The position numbers and the translations under genes are program-made. DNA of 6,573 nt from Clostridiales bacterium (lineage in GTDB: Bacteria > Bacillota > Clostridia > Lachnospirales > WRAX01): assembly GCA_031262335.1 (NCBI GenBank), contig JAISHX010000166.1:1-6573 (forward strand). The letters run 5' to 3'. Every line of letters starts with the position of its first letter. Position 1 is the stretch's first letter. The notes under the pieces are model-generated. The model did not search any database. It was not told where the DNA came from and was given only the letters and a program-made list of their open reading frames with translations. Of the stretch, positions 5,946 through 6,573 are shown piece by piece.

Positions 5946-6573
5946 ATGTCCAAACTAAAAGTCATGACAATACTTGGCACAAGACCTGAAATTATTCGTC
6001 TTTCCGCTTGCATCAAAGCTTGTTACAAATATTTCAATCACATTCTTGTGCATACGGGACAGAACTGGGATTATACACTAAATCAAATCTTCTTTGACGA
6101 TTTACAGCTTCACAAACCTGACTATTTCCTTAATTGTGCCGGCGGAAACCTTGGCGAAACGCTCGGTAACATTATATCAAATTCATATAATGTGTTAGAA
6201 AAGGAGCAGCCCGATGCATTGCTTGTTTTAGGTGATACCAACTCTACAATCTCTGCCGTGTGTGCAAAACGGCTTAAAATCCCGATTTTTCATATGGAAG
6301 CAGGCAATCGCTGTTGGGATTGGAATGTACCCGAGATGATAAATCGCAAGATTGTTGACCACATTGCAGACATCAATTTACCGTATACCGAAAACTCGCG
6401 GCGATACCTGTTGGGCGAAGGCATTGATGGCAAGACGATATTTGTCACGGGTTCACCTATGAAAGAGGTTCTTGCCACATATGCGGACAACATTGATGCG
6501 TCGGATGTTCTTGAACGAATGAATCTCAAACAAGGTGAATACATTTTGATTTCCGCACACCGCGAGGAGAATA
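5946..6573 (+). CDS. capG: UDP-N-acetyl-L-talosamine C2-epimerase (CapG/FnlC type, WecB superfamily), partial
   Basis: The first 209 codons run off the right edge; complete family members are about 375 residues, so a little over half is present. It is a GT-B-like UDP-HexNAc 2-epimerase: GTRPE (11-15), HTGQNWDY (36-43), GDTNS (96-100), HMEAG (116-120), VPEMINRK (128-135) and SAHREEN (203-209). Asp97, Glu118, Glu130 and His205 fall where the catalytic residues of WecB lie. The TGQNxDY and INRKIVDHIADINLPYTE blocks fit the CapG/FnlC branch rather than the ManNAc-forming WecB branch. With capE and capF directly upstream, the expected reaction is the final C2 epimerisation to UDP-N-acetyl-L-fucosamine, the nucleotide-sugar donor for FucNAc in the glycan. 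Only one base separates it from the capF stop, so it belongs to the same operon. Confidence 0.94.
   Translation, partial: MSKLKVMTILGTRPEIIRLSACIKACYKYFNHILVHTGQNWDYTLNQIFFDDLQLHKPDYFLNCAGGNLGETLGNIISNSYNVLEKEQPDALLVLGDTNSTISAVCAKRLKIPIFHMEAGNRCWDWNVPEMINRKIVDHIADINLPYTENSRRYLLGEGIDGKTIFVTGSPMKEVLATYADNIDASDVLERMNLKQGEYILISAHREEN

Noticed and set aside
1..6573. CRISPR arrays, tRNA or rRNA genes, insertion sequences
   Set aside because: No regularly spaced repeats, cloverleaf-like segments, transposase motifs or terminal inverted repeats were seen; the window is almost fully occupied by polysaccharide genes.

Overview
The window is part of a surface polysaccharide (capsule or exopolysaccharide) locus with every gene on the + strand. 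Strong GGAGG/AGGTGG-type ribosome binding sites, AT-rich DNA, tight or overlapping gene junctions and a near-consensus sigma-A promoter with an extended -10 suggest a low-GC Gram-positive, most likely a Clostridia-type Bacillota. This is inferred from sequence style; there is no taxonomic marker gene here.

Positions 1-3679 hold the end of an upstream membrane protein (probably a Wzx-type flippase), a polysaccharide pyruvyl transferase family protein, and two tandem paralogues of the coenzyme F420 hydrogenase/dehydrogenase beta-subunit family with N-terminal ferredoxin motifs. The first three overlap or nearly touch. The second paralogue follows a 43-nt gap that forms a long imperfect hairpin covering its ribosome binding site and start codon. 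This block looks like a glycan-decorating or redox module whose exact chemistry is unknown.

Positions 3680-3833 are the only substantial gap. It contains a weak GC-rich hairpin, an 11-bp inverted repeat, and a good promoter whose -35 box lies in the right arm of that repeat. A regulated, separate transcript for the downstream genes is therefore plausible.

Positions 3834-6573 encode capE, capF and the first 209 codons of capG. Together these are the known three-enzyme route from UDP-GlcNAc to UDP-N-acetyl-L-fucosamine: dehydration with C5 epimerisation, C3 epimerisation with C4 reduction, then C2 epimerisation. Sampled 60-nt lines show a higher GC content in capE than in the upstream block, consistent with a mosaic locus. 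The overall reading is that the downstream module supplies an L-FucNAc donor for the repeat unit, the pyruvyl transferase family protein and its redox partners modify the glycan or its precursors, and the upstream membrane protein may export it. The most notable non-coding signals are the start-codon-sequestering hairpin at 2443-2486, the inverted repeat over the -35 box at 3752-3781, and a frame-disrupting pentanucleotide repeat at 2186-2210.
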